Assembly (NCBI RefSeq): GCF_031143425.1
Contig: NC_090446.1
Span: 1,022,151,066-1,022,215,065 of the forward strand
Source of the DNA: Pleurodeles waltl
Lineage: Eukaryota > Chordata > Amphibia > Caudata > Salamandridae
DNA: 64,000 nt
Direction of reading: 5' to 3'
The position numbers and the translations under genes were made by a program. The notes beneath the pieces were generated by a model. It worked only from the letters and a program-made list of their open reading frames with translations. It did no database searches and was not told the DNA's origin. Of the stretch, positions 1-11,752 are shown one piece after another (positions within the stretch are counted from its first letter, which is position 1; each line of letters opens with the position of its first letter).

Positions 1-1315
1 GAGGTGGAACTACCTACGGGTGAAGGTACGTTCTGTGGCAGCAAGGCACCAGCTCACCATACAGAGGACTGGCAGTGGACCCCCACCTCCTCCCTCACAG
101 CTCACAGAATGGGAGGAGCAAGCCTTGGCAATCCTGCATCCTGGCTCACTGGAGTAGCCAGAGGACTGGACACTGGTGAGTCAATAGTTACTACTTATCA
201 CCCCCCCATACCTGCATGCCATCTCACCCCCTTACCCTCACTCCCATCACTCCACTCCATCACACACACTGCACCTACACAATGACTAACCCCAATGCCA
301 AGCCCTGCGTGCCATACTAATGCATTGACAGCCCTCCCAGCCCTGCATGGACACCCATCACAAAAGCATGCACAGCATAGGGGAACTAACAATCCCACAA
401 TACATCACCATACACAATCAAAGGTGGCAGGACAACAGCAACAATAGAGGGGAAGCTAAGGATGTACAATATGTCACAGACATGAAGCATAATACATCAC
501 TTACATCCCCACAGGTGCCCCAGCCAATCTCAGCGGAGAGGAGGTGCCACAACAAACCAGTCCCCCAAAAGAAGATGCCCCCAGTGATGACAGTAACTCT
601 GGACTTCTGGACTTGGATGAACTACCGGGCCCATCAGGGACCACTGGTCAGTCAGTCACCACAACCCACTCCCAGTCAACCACAGAGCCTCCCCCATCAG
701 TATCCAGCACCATAGCACCCAAATAGTGTCCCCACAACCATGCCCCCAGGTCAATCAGCAGTGTGCCCATCTGTACATGGACCCCAGTACACACTTCGCC
801 CCGAAGACAATAAGGGCCCTGGGGTCAGTGGCAGTGGGCACACTGTTCAGGGGACACAGGCACAGAGCAACAGGGACACTGTAAGGACCGCTGTGCGCCA
901 GGGGGAGGACAGGCCCAGGGAACCGACTATCCAGGATGCACTCACCAAGATCCTGGAGGGCTACCAACAATCCCAGGACACAATGGGCCAGATCCTTAAC
1001 AACATGCAGGAGAACAAGCGGCTGCAGGAGGAACACCATCAAGAGATCAGGGAGGACTTGTAGGCTCTTAACACCACCATGATCTCCATAGCAGGGGTGC
1101 TGGCAGAAATGGCCAACATCATGAGGGAATCGACAACACACCAGCGGGCCCCTACCACCTGCCAGTCTATTGACCAGCCCTCCACTTCAGCTGCAGCTAG
1201 TGGGCAGGAGTTCCCGCCACAGGACACACAGGCCACCAGCACCCCTCCCCCTGCAGAAGGTGAACCACACCGCAACCATTCCCTGTGACCCAGAAAGAAG
1301 CCAGAGACACTTGTC
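1..1315 (+). pseudogene. Second SANT/Myb-like accessory gene of Harbinger A (5' partial, broken)
   Basis: In frame 2 the first 150 bases read RWNYLRVKVRSVAARHQLTI, which looks like the end of a SANT/Myb-type DNA-binding domain. A one-base shift then moves the frame to frame 1 before a good splice donor at 175/176 (CTG|GTGAGT). The acceptor is at 514/515 (CACAG|GTG), and the junction keeps frame 1 in phase. The downstream exon encodes an acidic, Ser/Pro-rich stretch, a frame change between about 720 and 740, the block RQGEDRPREPT, a glutamine-rich likely coiled coil (to 1063, where TAG interrupts), and a tail ending near PRKKPE. Element B carries a clear homologue at 39193-39609. The role in transposition, presumably DNA or transposase binding, is inferred. 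Confidence 0.6.
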
Positions 1316-1961
1316 AAGACCACTGCCAGGAAATGAGACTCTCCTGATTGTCCCCCTTGTGTCCCACCCTGTCACCTTGTCCACTTTGAACTGCCTTTGC
1401 TCCCCTTCCTATGGCCCCTTTGGACATTGGACCTGTGCAACAAACAGACTGAACCAATACCCTGGACTTTCCTCTACCATCACCCATTTCAAATGCACTT
1501 TTCAGTCAATTATTTGCGCTACAATAAACAACCTTGAACACAACTGGAGTGACACCGTTTTATGTGTTGAAAATTTGCATTTATGGGAATAGTCCCATCT
1601 AGTGCAAATGATCTGAATACTGTGATAGCATACAAATAATTAACTGTAGATGTCTGTAGTAAACACATCAGGACACTGTTGTCATGTCACCAACATCTGT
1701 AAAAGGACAAGCCATAAGTGACAGTAAGTTGAGATGCAAAGGAAGTGAATGCCTTCATGCTACAACCACACAGAAAACATCAATAGTCAGAGTAATGGTC
1801 AGTTCCACTGACTCACTTGTGTGTCATTGGAAGTATTGACGTATAACTGATGTTCTGTATTCCACATCCTCATCCTCTGCCTCCTCATCCTCACTGTCCT
1901 CAGGGTCCCCTGTTGTCACAGGGTCATCTCCAGACCCCTCCTCCTGCAGCAAAGGGACATG
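1316..1961. other. Intergenic region of Harbinger A with plus-strand poly(A) signal
   Basis: This is the gap between the convergent accessory gene and transposase. AATAAA at 1523-1528 suits the 3' end of the plus-strand gene. The stretch from about 1850 to 1960 is CT-rich and, read on the minus strand, encodes the acidic tail expected after the transposase. No other gene is seen. Confidence 0.5.
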
Positions 1962-2980
1962 TCACCTGAGGGCCAGGTTGTGCAACATGCAGCATGCCAC
2001 TACTACATGGCAGACCTTCTCGGGTGAGTAGCACAGGGATCCACCTGACAGATGCAGGCATCTGAACCTGGCCTTCAGGAAGCCGAAGGTCCTTTCGATT
2101 ATTCTCCTGGTCCACCCATGTGCATCATTATAACGGTTCTCAGACCCTGTCCTGGCATTCCTCACAGGTGTCAGGAGCCATGACAGGTTTGGGTAGCCAG
2201 AGTCACCTGCAAGTATTGAGGGACAAAATTTAGTCTTACACAATGCTGTGGGGATAACACTTGAAGGCATAACCTGACATACAGTGGGAGGGTACTCTGG
2301 CTCACCTATTAGCCACACCCTGTGCCTCTGTAGTTGGGCCATCAGATTTGGGATGCTGCTATTCCTCAGAATGAAGGTGTCATGCACCATCCCAGGATAT
2401 TTGGCAGTGACGTGGGAGATGAACTACTCTGCCACGCACACCATTTGCACATTCAGTGAGTGGAAACTCTTCCGATTCCTGAACACCTGTTTAGTCTGGC
2501 AGGGGAAAAACGCAATATGTGTACAGTCACTTGCCCCATTAATATGGGGTATATGTTCCATTGAATAGAATCCCGCCTTCACAGTGGCCAAATCTTCCAC
2601 CTGGGGGAAAGAAATGTAGGTGCACATGTGTTTCACCAAGGCAGACAATACTCTTGCCAGCCCGATTGAGAGCATTGGCTGTGACATTCCTGCTGCCAAG
2701 CCCACTGTCACTTGGAAAAAACAGTTGCCAGGAAATGGAGCACTGAGAGAACCTACCCAAGATTGGGAATCCCAGTGGGATGACGGATAGCTGAAAACAG
2801 GTCAGGCTCCAATTGGGCACACAGCTCTGTGATTGTGGCCCTGTCCAGTCTATAGGTGAGTATTATGTGCCTGTCCTCCAGTTAAGCCAAGACCACAAGG
2901 GGTCTGTACACAGTGGTTTGTCTCCTCCTCCTATTCATCCGCAGTGGTAGGTATCTAAGGGACATAAGAGTGAGTAGGCT
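1962..2980 (-). pseudogene. Harbinger DDE transposase, element A (decayed, with intron)
   Basis: This is a HARBI1-type DDE nuclease gene that would cut and join transposon ends in the nucleus. Read on the minus strand, the start near 2980 gives MSLRYLPLRMNRRRRQTTVY, then a stop and YRLDRATITELCAQLEP. The first catalytic motif, AIDGTH in element B, is damaged here to ASDCTH. The second, HDTFILRNSS, is preserved. After VWLIG an intron of 99 bp (2207-2305; GTGAGC...TTGCAG, phase 1) precedes DSGYPNLSWLLTP and the last motif RRIIERTFGFLKARF. The C-terminus is MLHNLALR followed by a stop. Frameshifts near 2420 and 2540-2750 split the frame. It is divergent from the SANT gene to its right and shares its promoter. 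Confidence 0.85.
2207..2305 (-). other. Phase-1 intron in transposase A
   Basis: The intron starts GTGAGC at 2305 and ends TTGCAG at 2207, between VWLI-G and D-SGYPN codons. By chance its translation is open, so it hides inside a 142-residue frame. Element C has an intron at the same codon and phase (40668-40752); element B reads straight through. Confidence 0.75.
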
Positions 2981-2984
2981 GTCA

Positions 2985-3340
2985 CAATTTGAACAATGGA
3001 ACCACCACCTCGGCGTGCATACACCATTAATTTGATGGGACAGTGGGGATGGCAATGAATGTGCAATTTTCGGCAACGACACAGTTATGGAAGATCTGTA
3101 TGTAGTCCACCAACATGAAATCCAGTATCTAGGGACAGGTGGAAATGAGGTAACTCCGCCGACGTTGGGCGTTGTAGCGGACGGCGGTCTTGTACGCCGT
3201 GCAATTCCTCATTGGCTAATATGGATCTCCATGGAATACAGTGGCCAATGGGGATCTGCGCCGGCGATGGTGGTGTACACCGCCGCGGACGTGACCACTA
3301 TTTTCTATCTGATTCCTCACTTGTTTCCTGACCTTCAACA
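2985..3340. promoter_or_regulatory. Bidirectional promoter region of Harbinger A
   Basis: This is a GC-rich stretch between the divergent transposase and SANT genes. ATTGG at 3211-3215 and CCAAT at 3244-3248 form an inward-facing pair of possible NF-Y boxes, 33 nt apart start to start. Element B has the same pair at 37353-37357 and 37387-37391, 34 nt apart. The pairing is seen in the sequence; the promoter function is inferred. Confidence 0.45.
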
Positions 3341-5619
3341 GGAGAAGATCTACACAGCGTGTGCTGCTGTGACCTGTGTCTGGAACCTACCACGGCCCGT
3401 GTGACCGGGGAAGAGGAACCTGCCTTCACTTCGGAGGAGTTGGAGCGATTGGTGGATGGGGTCCTACCCCACTACGGACTGCTGTATGGGCCTCCAAACC
3501 AAGAGGTGAGTACACTTTCGGCACGATGCATGTGGGAAGGATGCATGGAGATGTGTGTGCAAGCATTGTGTCATCGGGGAGGGAGGGAGTCTTGTGGTGG
3601 TGTACATGGTGTGCTCTGGCCGATCTGTGTGCCAATGGTGACGGAAACAGGATTGGTGGGCCATATGTGTGACAGGCTGGATTTTATGGTTAATGGTATT
3701 CCCCTGTCAGTATTAACTCTGCAGGTCAGTGCCCATAAAAAGAAGGGATTATGGCGTGCCATCGCCAAGGATGTGCGGACCCTGGGGATCTATGGCAGAC
3801 GAAGCACCCACTGTCGAAAACGGTGGGAAGACCTGAGATGTTGTAGCCCCGAAGACCATGGAGGCCCAGCTGGGGATAACCTCCCAACAAGGAAGGGGTG
3901 CCTGTTGGAACCTGACCCCCCCTGATTTCCCGCATACTGGCGGTGGCTAACCCAGAGCTGGATGGGCGCTTGAGGGAATCATAGCAGCCATAAGGGGGTG
4001 AGTACAGTGGGCATTTTTAAAATATTTGGCAGGTGGCATGGGATCTGGGTGGTGGATGTGAGTTAGTGGGTTCTCCTAAGGCCAGGCCAGACATTGCAGC
4101 ATGAGTCAACTCAAGGGTAATGGGTGTATGCCAAAAGCAGGTAACCTAGCTTGTTAGCATTCCATGTCAGTCAGGGCTTTGTGGGTACCACAAGGGGTGC
4201 ATTTTGCGGTGTGTGGTCCTCATCCTGCCGTGGCATCTAGCCAAATCACTGACAGTGCAATGCAGAGTTAACAAGCCTGATCCCTGTGTGGGACGGTGCT
4301 GTGTATGCCAACTGTGGTGTTGGTGCAGTAACTGACCCAGTGTTTCCTTTTTTTTTCTTCCCCCCCTTTTTCCTTCTGTCATCCTGTCCATGTGTGCATT
4401 AGCATCATCTGGCGGAAGAGCAGGGGCACCGGTGACAGAGGGAGCTGCATCATACAGGACCCAGGAGGCAGAGTCCACTGACGCCGAGGGAGCCAGTGGG
4501 ACAGAGGGCCAGGGGAGCACACAGCAGAGACAGGAGGTGACAACACAGACACAGATATCTCCTCCGATGGAAGCTCCCTGGTAGTGGCGGACACGTCTGT
4601 GACCACCCCAGCATCAGGTACAGCCGCCATCCCCGTACCAGTAGCCCCTCAGCGAGGTGCCCGTGCCCACTCACCCAGGAAGGTGGGCATCTCCTTCGCC
4701 CCAGGCACCTCAGGCACTGCCCCAGTGAGCCCTGCTGCCCTGAGTGAGGAGGCTATTGACCTCCTGAGATCCATCTCTGTAGGGCAGTCAACCATTGTGA
4801 ATGCCATCCAGGGACTGGCATCCCAGATGCAGCAATGCAATGCATTCCTGGAGGGCATCCACAGTAGATTGGCGGCCCAACAGAGATTGATTCAGGTTCT
4901 GGCCTCCTCTTTGATGGCAGCCATTGTCCCTGTTTCTACTGTCCCCCCTCCAACTACCACTTCCCAGTCTCCTCAACCCCAACCCATCCCATGCACACAT
5001 ACAGATGAGCATGAACACAAGACAACACCCAAGAGTGGCACATTCAAACAAAGGCACCACACTTAATGCCACAAGCACTCACGCAAACACTAGACAGTTG
5101 CAGACACAACCACATCCACTGCCTCCACTGTCTCCCCCTCCTCCTTCTCCGCCTCCCTCACAATCTCGTCCACACTCTCACCTGCATGCACTGCATCAAC
5201 ATCCACCACCAGCATCACCACATCAAGCAGCACACACACCTCACTAGCAGACACTTCCACAACATCCATGCATGCGTCCCCTGTGTCCTCCCCCACCCTG
5301 TCTCTGCCCCCTCCTAAAGGACACAAATGCAAGCACTCACACACCCAACAGCCATCCACCTCACATCAGCACACTCCCATGCACCTGCATCTAATTCCAG
5401 CACACATACACCTCCTACAACCACTCCTTCAACCTCCACTCCCATCCCTCCTTCCTCCTCCTGTCCCACCGTCCCTAAGAAGCTTTTCCTTGCCCAACTT
5501 GACCTCTCTCCCCACACTCCCCCCATGCTGTCTGTAAGAGCAGGTTCCCAACGACCCAGCCCAGCATCTTAGCCAAACAGTCCACGGGGACAGCGGTGGC
5601 ACCCCTTAGTCATGGTGGC

Positions 5620-5865
5620 AAGTCAGTGAAGGATCCCACACCACCAGCCAAGAAGGTTAAGGATCCCACCCCTCCTGCCATGAAGGGGAAGGAGCCTGCA
5701 CCTCCTGCCATGAAGGGGAAGAATCCCTCGACTCCTGCCCGGAAGGCTAAGGAACACGCAGAACCTGCCATGAAGGAGAAGAAGCCCTCAACCCCTGCCA
5801 GGAAGGGTAAGGATCCCACACCTCATGCCATGAAGGGGAAGAAGCCCTCAACTCCAGCGGAGGCT
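5620..5865 (+). repeat. 30-bp coding tandem repeat, about 8 copies
   Basis: Ten-residue units such as KGKEPAPPAM and KGKNPSTPAR are repeated in frame inside the 259-residue frame at 5596-6375. The units alternate between endings AM and AR. The translated product is lysine/proline-rich and probably disordered. Confidence 0.8.
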
Positions 5866-5919
5866 GTCAGTGTGACACCTCCACCACCACCAGTGGTCAC
5901 ATGGCCACCACCACCAGCT

Positions 5920-6290
5920 GAGGAAGTGCATTCCTCACCACTAGCAAAGGCTGCCCAGGAGACACCTTCACCTGCCACCACAGTTCAGCCCTCACTACCA
6001 AAAGAGGCTGCCCAGGAGGCACGTCCACCCACCACCACAGTTCAGCCCTCACCACCAGCAGAGGCTGCCCAGGAGGCACCTCCACCTGCCACCACAGTTC
6101 AGCCCTTACCATCAGCAGTGGATGCCCAGGAGGTACCTCCACCTGCCACCACAGTTCAGCCCTCACCACCAGCAGAGGCTGCCCAGGAGGCACCTCCACC
6201 TGCCACCACAGTTCAGCCCTCACCACCAGCAGAGGCTGCCAGGAGGCACCTTCACCTGCCACCACAGTTCAGCCCTTACCTCCAGATGAC
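5920..6290 (+). repeat. 57-bp coding tandem repeat, about 6 copies
   Basis: Nineteen-residue units of the type AAQEAPPPATTVQPSPPAE follow the 30-bp repeat directly and stay in frame. The last unit loses the frame at about 6240 through a one-base deletion. Confidence 0.85.
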
Positions 6291-6387
6291 ACAGTGCAGC
6301 CCTCACCACCAGTGGAAGCCATGTAGGTCACCCTCCAGGGGCTGCTGTACAAGGGGCCCCCTCCAGGAGCAGTGAGCATCTTTCCCA

Positions 6388-7035
6388 CCTGAGAGACTGT
6401 GGCCTTGCACACCCCAGAACTGAGAAATGGGCATGGAGCCCCCTCCAGAACCAGTGGGAAAGTCACCCATCTGAGAGACTGTGGCCTTGAACTCCCCAAC
6501 ACTGAGAAATGGGCATGGAGCCCCCTCCAGAACCAGTGGGAAAGTCACCCACTCCAGAAACTGTGGCATTGCACTCGACAGCAGAGAGAAATGGGCATGG
6601 AGCCCTCTCCAGAATACGTGGGAAAGTCACCCACCTGAGAGACTGTGGCCTTGCACTTCCCAGCACTGAGAAATGGGCATGGAGCCCCCTCCAGAACCAG
6701 TGGGGAAGTCACCCACTCCAGAGACTGTAGCCTTGCACTCCCCAGCACCGAGAAATGGGCATGGAGCCCCCTCCAGGACCAGTTGAAAAGTCCCCCACTC
6801 CACAGACTGTGGCCATGCACTCCCCAGCAGAGAGAAATGGGCATGGAGTCCCCTCCAGAACTAGTAGGAAAGTCACCCACCTGAGAGACTGTGGCCTTGC
6901 ACTCCTCAGCACTGAGAAATGGGCATGTAGCCCCCTCCAGAACCAGTGGGAAAGTCACCCACTCCAGAGACTGTGGCCTTGCATTCCCCAGCACTGGGAA
7001 ATGGGCATGTAGCCCCCTCCAGAACCAGTGGGCTT
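6388..7035 (+). repeat. 82-bp tandem repeat, about 8 copies
   Basis: Each unit begins GAGAGACTGTGGCCTTGCAC and ends near AAAGTCACCCA. The period of 82 is not a multiple of three, so this array cannot be one coding repeat. Element B has a related 64-bp array at 33393-33740; both contain GAGACTGTGGC followed by TTGCACTCCCC. Confidence 0.85.
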
Positions 7036-7861
7036 GTTCCCAACTTCGGCTGAGGTGACCCCACCCCTTATCACCCTGAGGTGCCTGCCCACTTGCAAAC
7101 TGATGCCCCTGAAGAGTTCTATCCGGATGAAATCAGGATTCAAGTTGGGCCTTGAAATGTGCCCTGTGGCCATGTGGGCCCTGAGTACATTGGACTGGGC
7201 AGTGGCCTTTTGTGTACATTTGTGCATATCTGTTTCACAAATAATTGGTTTATTTAGTAGCTGTTTATATCAATACATTCTCATTAGTGCATTCTTGTTG
7301 TCCTTGCATTATTCTGCCATGTATCATGTGCCATTCTTTTTCATGTGCAGCTGGTTGTGTGTATGGTGTGTGTGTGAATGGTGTGTGTCGTACGTGTGTG
7401 TGTCACTCTCGTTTTAGTCCCTACTTCCCTTGTGTGCTAGGGGGCTATACTCACCATCATCGTCTTCATCGGCGTTGGTGTGCCAGGTGGAGCATGACGT
7501 AGATGAGCATCGGGAAGACTTGCATTTCCGGTTCCATGGCGGCATTGCTCTTCCCTGTGTCTCCGATGGTGAGTCTTTGCTCTTCTGTGGTGCGTTTCCG
7601 TCGGGCTTTTGATGATGTTGGTACCGCCCCGGAAAACGTGGTGGAATGATGGGTCAAAATATGGTGGGTGGTACTTTGTCTTCCACCTGGCTGTTGACGG
7701 CTACCGCTGTGGTGAGTGTTCTTTCCGCCCTGGCAGTTGGTGTGGTACATTGGCTGTCCATGGGAGTTATCACCGCCATGGTCATAATTTGGCGGTAATT
7801 AACGCCAGCCTGTTGGCGGTATTACTGCCACTTCATCACTCACCGCCAGGGTCACAATGAG
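7036..7861. other. Non-coding right end of Harbinger A with terminal repeat
   Basis: No coding frame is convincing here. A short TG-rich run lies near 7360-7410. The last 160 bases are rich in CCGCCA/TGGCGG words, including an inverted pair around CGCCAGCCTGTTGGCGG, which is a motif shared with the MITEs. The terminus is at about 7861 (CACAATGAGGGCC). Confidence 0.6.
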
Positions 7862-9062
7862 GGCCATACTCATTTATTATATAAAATCATGTATAATCTC
7901 ATATTAGACTGACCATGTGTGGCTTTTACCGTAGCAGTTAACCATAAGTACAGTAAGTTCACTTTAAGTTAGCAGGAGTCATTGTAGTCCTCAGACGACA
8001 GACTCCATGTTAAACAAAATGTGTTGTTGGTTGCTGTGCAGAATTTTGTTCTTGTTTCAGGCATCAAAAATTACTACGATATTGCTAGCTGTATTTCTCT
8101 TGTTAGAATTCTGTGTGAAGGTCATTGCTGTTGCATTATTACAACTTGGATGGTGTTTCACGGCAACTATGTGAGAAGGGAGATGGAGAAGAAGAATACT
8201 CCTTTGAGTGATATTTATGAAATGATGATGGTGATGGAAAATTCTGCTTTTACTAATTGTGAGAAGTGGGCCTACACCAGGCTCATCCTGAAAATTAATT
8301 GCAATTGGTTCCTGGCTCCTTCTCTGTGCAAATCGCTCTCTGCTTATGAGTTGTATCGCTCTCTGCTTAATTTCATGATTTAATTGTGTTTTGGTATTAG
8401 ACAGTTAGGCCTAATTCTGCCCCCCTTTAGAGGCAAACATCCCTTTTTACTGACCTTGAAACCCCATTCTCCTATTAGTCCTACTAACTTTTGAATCATT
8501 TAAGCAAGAAACAAACTTGTTTTTTAGTAACCTCTACATATTATGCAGCAGATGATGAAGTATGTGACAAATGCGGCAAATCAATGATTATGCAGCTGCA
8601 CAATTGCATAATTCCAGTGCCCTTGTTTATATCTTATTAAATTTGACAAATTAAGGATCAGTTCGACAAAAAGACCCATCCAAGCAAATTTAGCAGAGTT
8701 TAGAATTTGCACCAAATGTGTATGGTGCAACACCATCCTTTCATCCCGCTATCAAGATGGTAGCAGAGAATGGTTTTTACTGAGGCGTAGAGAGTTCGAA
8801 TTTACCCTCGATGGAGTTAGAATTCATCTCATTCCAGCCTGCATTCCTGGGATTTTCATGATCTAGTTCAGAGAATCTGTGGTGTTTCAGCATTCCTGAA
8901 GCGGTGCAGTGTCCTAAGAGTGTGAGTACAGTGGAGGTATGTGTTTTGGATTGTACGGTGTTTTAATGAAAAAGTGTGTTGCGCAGGTAGTGTCCGTTTT
9001 GAACCCAGAAGAGTGTTGGGTTGTTGTTAGATTTATGATGCTGATTCACATGTATTGCTTAT
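7862..9062. other. Unclassified AT-rich repeat-like DNA
   Basis: The 120-residue frame at 8021-8383 has no motif I recognise. The segment is interrupted at 9062 by the LTR element, and its likely continuation begins at 17233 after the CTTAT target duplication. It may be the 5' part of the degenerate retroelement described at 17233-20197. Confidence 0.35.
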
Positions 9063-11752
9063 TGTAAAGAAATGGCTCCCTGTTGCAGTTACCCCCCCAC
9101 TTTTTGCCTGATACTGATGCTGACTTGACTGAGAAGTGTGCTGGGACCCTGCTAACCAGGCCCCAGCACCAGTGTTCCTTCACCTAAAATGTACCATTGT
9201 ATCCACAATTGGCACACCCTGGCATTCAGATAAGTCCCTTGTAACTGGTACTTCTAGTACCAAGGGCCCTGATGCCAAGAAAGGTCTCTAAGGGCTGCAG
9301 CATGTCTTATGCCACCCTAGAGACCCCTCACTCAGCACAGACACACTGCTTACAAGCCTGTGTGTGCTGGTGAGAACAAAATGAGTAAGTCGACATGGCA
9401 CTCCCCTCAGGGTGCCATGCCAGCCTCTCACTGCCTATGCAGTATAGGTAAGACACCCCTCTAGCAGGCCTTACAGCCCTAAGGCAGGGTGCACTATACC
9501 ATAGGTGAGGGTACCAGTGCATGAGCACTGTGCCCCTACAGTGTCTAAGCAAAACCTTAGACATTGTAAGTGCAGGGTAGCCATAAGAGTATATGGTCTG
9601 GGAGTCTGTTTTACACGAACTCCACAGCACCATAATGGCTACACTGAAAGCTGGGAAGTTTGGTATCAAACTTCTCAGCACAATACATGCACACTGATGC
9701 CAGTGTACATTTTATTGCAAAATACACCCCAGAGGGCACCTTAGAGGTGCCCCCTGAAACTTAACCAACTAGCTGTGTAGGCTGACTGGTTCCAGCAGCC
9801 TGCCACACTAGAGACATGTTGCTGGCCCCATGGGGAGAGTGCCTTTGTCACTCTGAGGCCAGTAACAAAGCCTGCACTGGGTGGAGATGCTAACCCCTCC
9901 CCCAGGCAGGAGCTGTGACACCTGGCGGTGAGCCTCAAAGGCTCACCCCTTTGTCACAGCCCAGCAGGGCACTCCAGCTTAGTGGAGTTGCCCGCCCCCT
10001 CCGGCCACGGCCCCCACTTTTGGCGGCAAGGCTGGAGGGAACAAAGAAAGCAACAAGGAGGAGTCACTGGCCAGTCAGGACAGCCCCTAAGGTGTCCTGA
10101 GCTGAAGTGACTCTAACTTTTAGAAATCCTCCATCTTGCAGATGGAGGATTCCCCCAATAGGGTTAGGATTGTGACCCCCTCCCCTTGGGAGGAGGCACA
10201 AAGAGGGTGTACCCACCCTCAGGGCTAGTAGCCATTGGCTACTAACCCCCCAGACCTAAACACGCCCTTAAATTTAGTATTTAAGGGCTACCCTGAACCC
10301 TAGAAAATTAGATTCCTGCAACTACAAGAAGAAGGACTGCCTAGCTGAAAACCCCCTGCAGAGGAAGACCAGAAGACGACAACTGCCTTGGCTCCAGAAA
10401 CTCACCGGCCTGTCTCCTGCCTTCCAAAGATCCTGCTCCAGCGACGCCTTCCGAAGGGACCAGCGACCTCGACATCCTCTGAGGACTGCCCCTGCTTCGA
10501 AAAGACAAGAAACTCCCGAGGACAGCGGACCTGCTCCAAGAAAAGCTGCAACTTTGTTTCCAGCAGCTTTAAAGAACCCTGCAAGCTCCCCGCAAGAAGC
10601 GTGAGACTTGCAACACTGCACCCGGCGACCCCGACTCGGCTGGTGGAGATCCGACGCCTCAGGAGGGACCCCAGGACTACTCTGATACTGTGAGTACCAA
10701 AACCTGTCCCCCCTGAGCCCCCACAGCGCCGCCTGCAGAGGGAATCCCGAGGCTTCCCCTGACCGCGACTCTTTGAATCCTAAGTCCCGACACCTGGGAG
10801 AGACCCTGCACCCGCAGCCCCCAGGACCTGAAGGACCGGACTTTCACTGGAGGAGTGACCCCCAGGAGTCCCTCTCCCTTGACCAAGTGGAGGTTTCCCC
10901 GAGGAACCCCCCCCTTGCCTGCCTGCAGCGCTGAAGAGATCCCTAGATCTCCCATTGACTTCCATTACAAACCCGACGCTTGTTTCTACACTGCACCCGG
11001 CCGCCCCCGCGCTGCTGAGGGTGAAATTTCTGTGTGGGCTTGTGTCCCCCCCGGTGCCCTACAAAACCCCCCTGGTCTGCCCTCCGAAGACGCGGGTACT
11101 TACCTGCAAGCAGACCGGAACCGGGGCACCCCCTTATCTCCATTCTAGCCTATGTGTTTTGGGCACCACTTTGAACTCTGCACCTGACCGGCCCTGAGCT
11201 GCTGGTGTGGTGACTTTGGGGTTGCTCTGAACCCCCAACGGTGGGCTACCTTGGACCAAGAACTGAACCCTGTAAGTGTCTTACTTACCTGGTAAAACTA
11301 ACAAATACTTACCTCCCCTAGGAACTGTGAAAATTGCACTAAGTGTCCACTTTTAAAACAGCTATTTGTGAATAACTTGAAAAGTATACATGCAATTTTG
11401 ATGATTTGAAGTTCCTAAAGTACTTACCTGCAATACCTTTCGAAGGAGATATTACATGTAGAATTTGAACCTGTGGTTCTTAAAATAAACTAAGAAAAGA
11501 TATTTTTCTATATAAAAACCTATTGGCTGGATTTGTCTCTGAGTGTGTGTACCTCATTTATTGTCTATGTGTATGTACAACAAATGCTTAACACTACTCC
11601 TTGGATAAGCCTACTGCTCGACCACACTACCACAAAAATAGAGCATTAGTATTATCTATTTTTACCACTATTTTACCTCTAAGGGGAACCCTTGGACTCT
11701 GTGCATGCTATTCCTTACTTTGAAATAGCACATACAGAGCCAACTTCCTACA
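9063..11752 (+). repeat. 5' LTR of element 1
   Basis: It begins TG and ends CA. A likely poly(A) signal AATAAA is at 11484-11489. The motif CTGCTAACCAG about 85 bases from the start is shared with the other LTR families in this window. Short frames inside it are duplicated exactly in the 3' LTR and are not genes. Confidence 0.93.

Larger units (their letters stand above)
3340..6375 (+). pseudogene. SANT/Myb-like protein gene, Harbinger A (three exons, broken)
   Basis: Exon 1 ends at 3505 (AAGAG|GTGAG) and encodes FTSEELERLVDGVLPHYGLL. Exon 2 (3725-3997) begins VSAHKKKGLWRAIAKDVRTL and contains CRKRWEDL, the classic Harbinger SANT/Myb DNA-binding domain. A frameshift after about 3835 ruins its end. 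The donor at 3998 (GTGAGT) and acceptor at 4402 (GCATTAG, after a long pyrimidine tract at 4345-4390) lead to exon 3. Exon 3 contains SPRKVGISFAPGTSG and a helical stretch also present in element B. It is interrupted at 4584 and 5066, and then runs into a Pro/Thr/Ala/Lys-rich repeat region. The family protein binds transposon ends and imports the transposase; that function is known for relatives and only inferred here. Confidence 0.75.
1..7861 (+). mobile_element. PIF/Harbinger element A (left end outside window)
   Basis: This is a large DNA transposon whose right terminus reads, from outside inwards, GGCCCTCATTGTGACCCTGG. It resembles the terminus of element B (39960 inwards) and the MITE ends, which read GGGGGTCATTCTGACC. 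The gene order is accessory SANT gene (plus, 1-1315), transposase (minus, 1962-2980), shared promoter, second SANT gene (plus, from about 3340), then tandem repeats and a non-coding right end. All genes carry frameshifts or stops, so this is a dead copy. Element B has the same order in the opposite orientation. Known Harbinger elements normally carry a DDE transposase plus one Myb/SANT-like protein; a second SANT-like gene is unusual. The left terminus and target duplication lie outside the window. Confidence 0.8.

Noticed and set aside
10322..11197. Several 60-100-residue frames repeated at 15802-16677
   Set aside because: They are identical because they lie in the two LTRs of one young element; no coding signature is seen.
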